Assembly: GCA_038043285.1 (NCBI GenBank)
Contig: JBBTCJ010000050.1
Location: 1-23,943, forward strand
DNA: 23,943 bases
Source: JBBTCJ01 sp038043285
Lineage (GTDB): Bacteria; Planctomycetota; Phycisphaerae; UBA1845
Direction: 5' to 3'
Made by a program: the position numbers and the translations under genes. Below, one piece after another: positions 23,910 through 23,943 of the stretch. Within the stretch, counting starts at the first letter, position 1, and each line of letters starts with the position of its first letter. Below the pieces are notes generated by a model. That model made no database searches and was not told where the DNA came from. It worked only from the letters and a program-made list of their open reading frames with translations.

Positions 23910-23927
23910 GTCACGCGGGTCCGTGAC
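23910..23927. repeat. Small perfect inverted repeat
   Basis: GTCACG (23910-23915), a 6-nt loop and CGTGAC (23922-23927). It sits at the window edge upstream of the metalloprotease-like gene; it may be an operator or the end of a neighbouring unit. No gene is seen from 23738 to 23943. Confidence 0.3.
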
Positions 23928-23943
23928 ACTTCCGGCGGAAACT

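Overview
This is GC-rich bacterial DNA. The likely source is a planctomycete, probably of the Phycisphaerae type. The reasons are the large secreted protein at the right end, with its DCNxNGxPDxCE motifs and dockerin-like DLDxDGDVDLxD C-terminus, and several dispersed intergenic repeats of kinds I associate with such genomes. The lineage is inferred from style, not from a phylogeny.

Region 1 (1-8936, minus strand) is the S10-spc ribosomal protein operon in canonical order: rpsJ, rplC, rplD, rplW, rplB, rpsS, rplV, rpsC, rplP, rpmC, rpsQ, rplN, rplX, rplE, rpsN (short zinc-binding type), rpsH, rplF, rplR and the first nine codons of rpsE. Most gaps are below 100 nt. The exceptions are 160 nt between rpsJ and rplC and 125 nt between rplR and rpsE. 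A good sigma-70-type promoter (9004-9031) and a short leader with a hairpin precede rpsJ. L23 and L14 carry small internal insertions.

Region 2 (9414-14689, minus strand) is a three-gene cluster upstream of rpsJ, where tuf/fus genes are often found in other bacteria. It encodes a multi-pass membrane protein with C-terminal TPRs (TMTC-like), split by an apparent one-base frameshift; an exported protein with about five carboxypeptidase-regulatory-like beta domains and a C-terminal TlpA-type thioredoxin domain; and a helical TPR-like protein that overlaps it by 4 nt.

Region 3 (14690-17259) holds a plus-strand GT2 glycosyltransferase convergent with minus-strand lipA (lipoyl synthase). The three spacers around these genes are packed with repeats: three arrays of the same degenerate heptamer, two related 33-nt elements, a CCCCCTT/AAGGGGG hairpin repeat and another GC-rich hairpin.

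Region 4 (17260-19345, minus strand) has a VOC-fold protein, a tandem AHSA1/SRPBCC protein with an N-terminal export-like segment, and the remnant of a MuB/TniB-like transposition ATPase. The -35 box of the likely promoter of the AHSA1 gene lies inside the last codons of that remnant.

Region 5 (19346-23943, minus strand) is one 1463-residue secreted protein. It has a zinc-metalloprotease signature (HEYGH plus a downstream SEGWPDW), a fibronectin-like segment, Ca-binding-like repeats, a beta-solenoid region and a dockerin-like tail. It has its own extended -10 promoter and a strong ribosome binding site.

No tRNA, rRNA, CRISPR array or intact mobile element was seen. The clearest points for follow-up are the frameshift, the heptamer arrays, the transposition relic and the structured spacer in the ribosomal operon.
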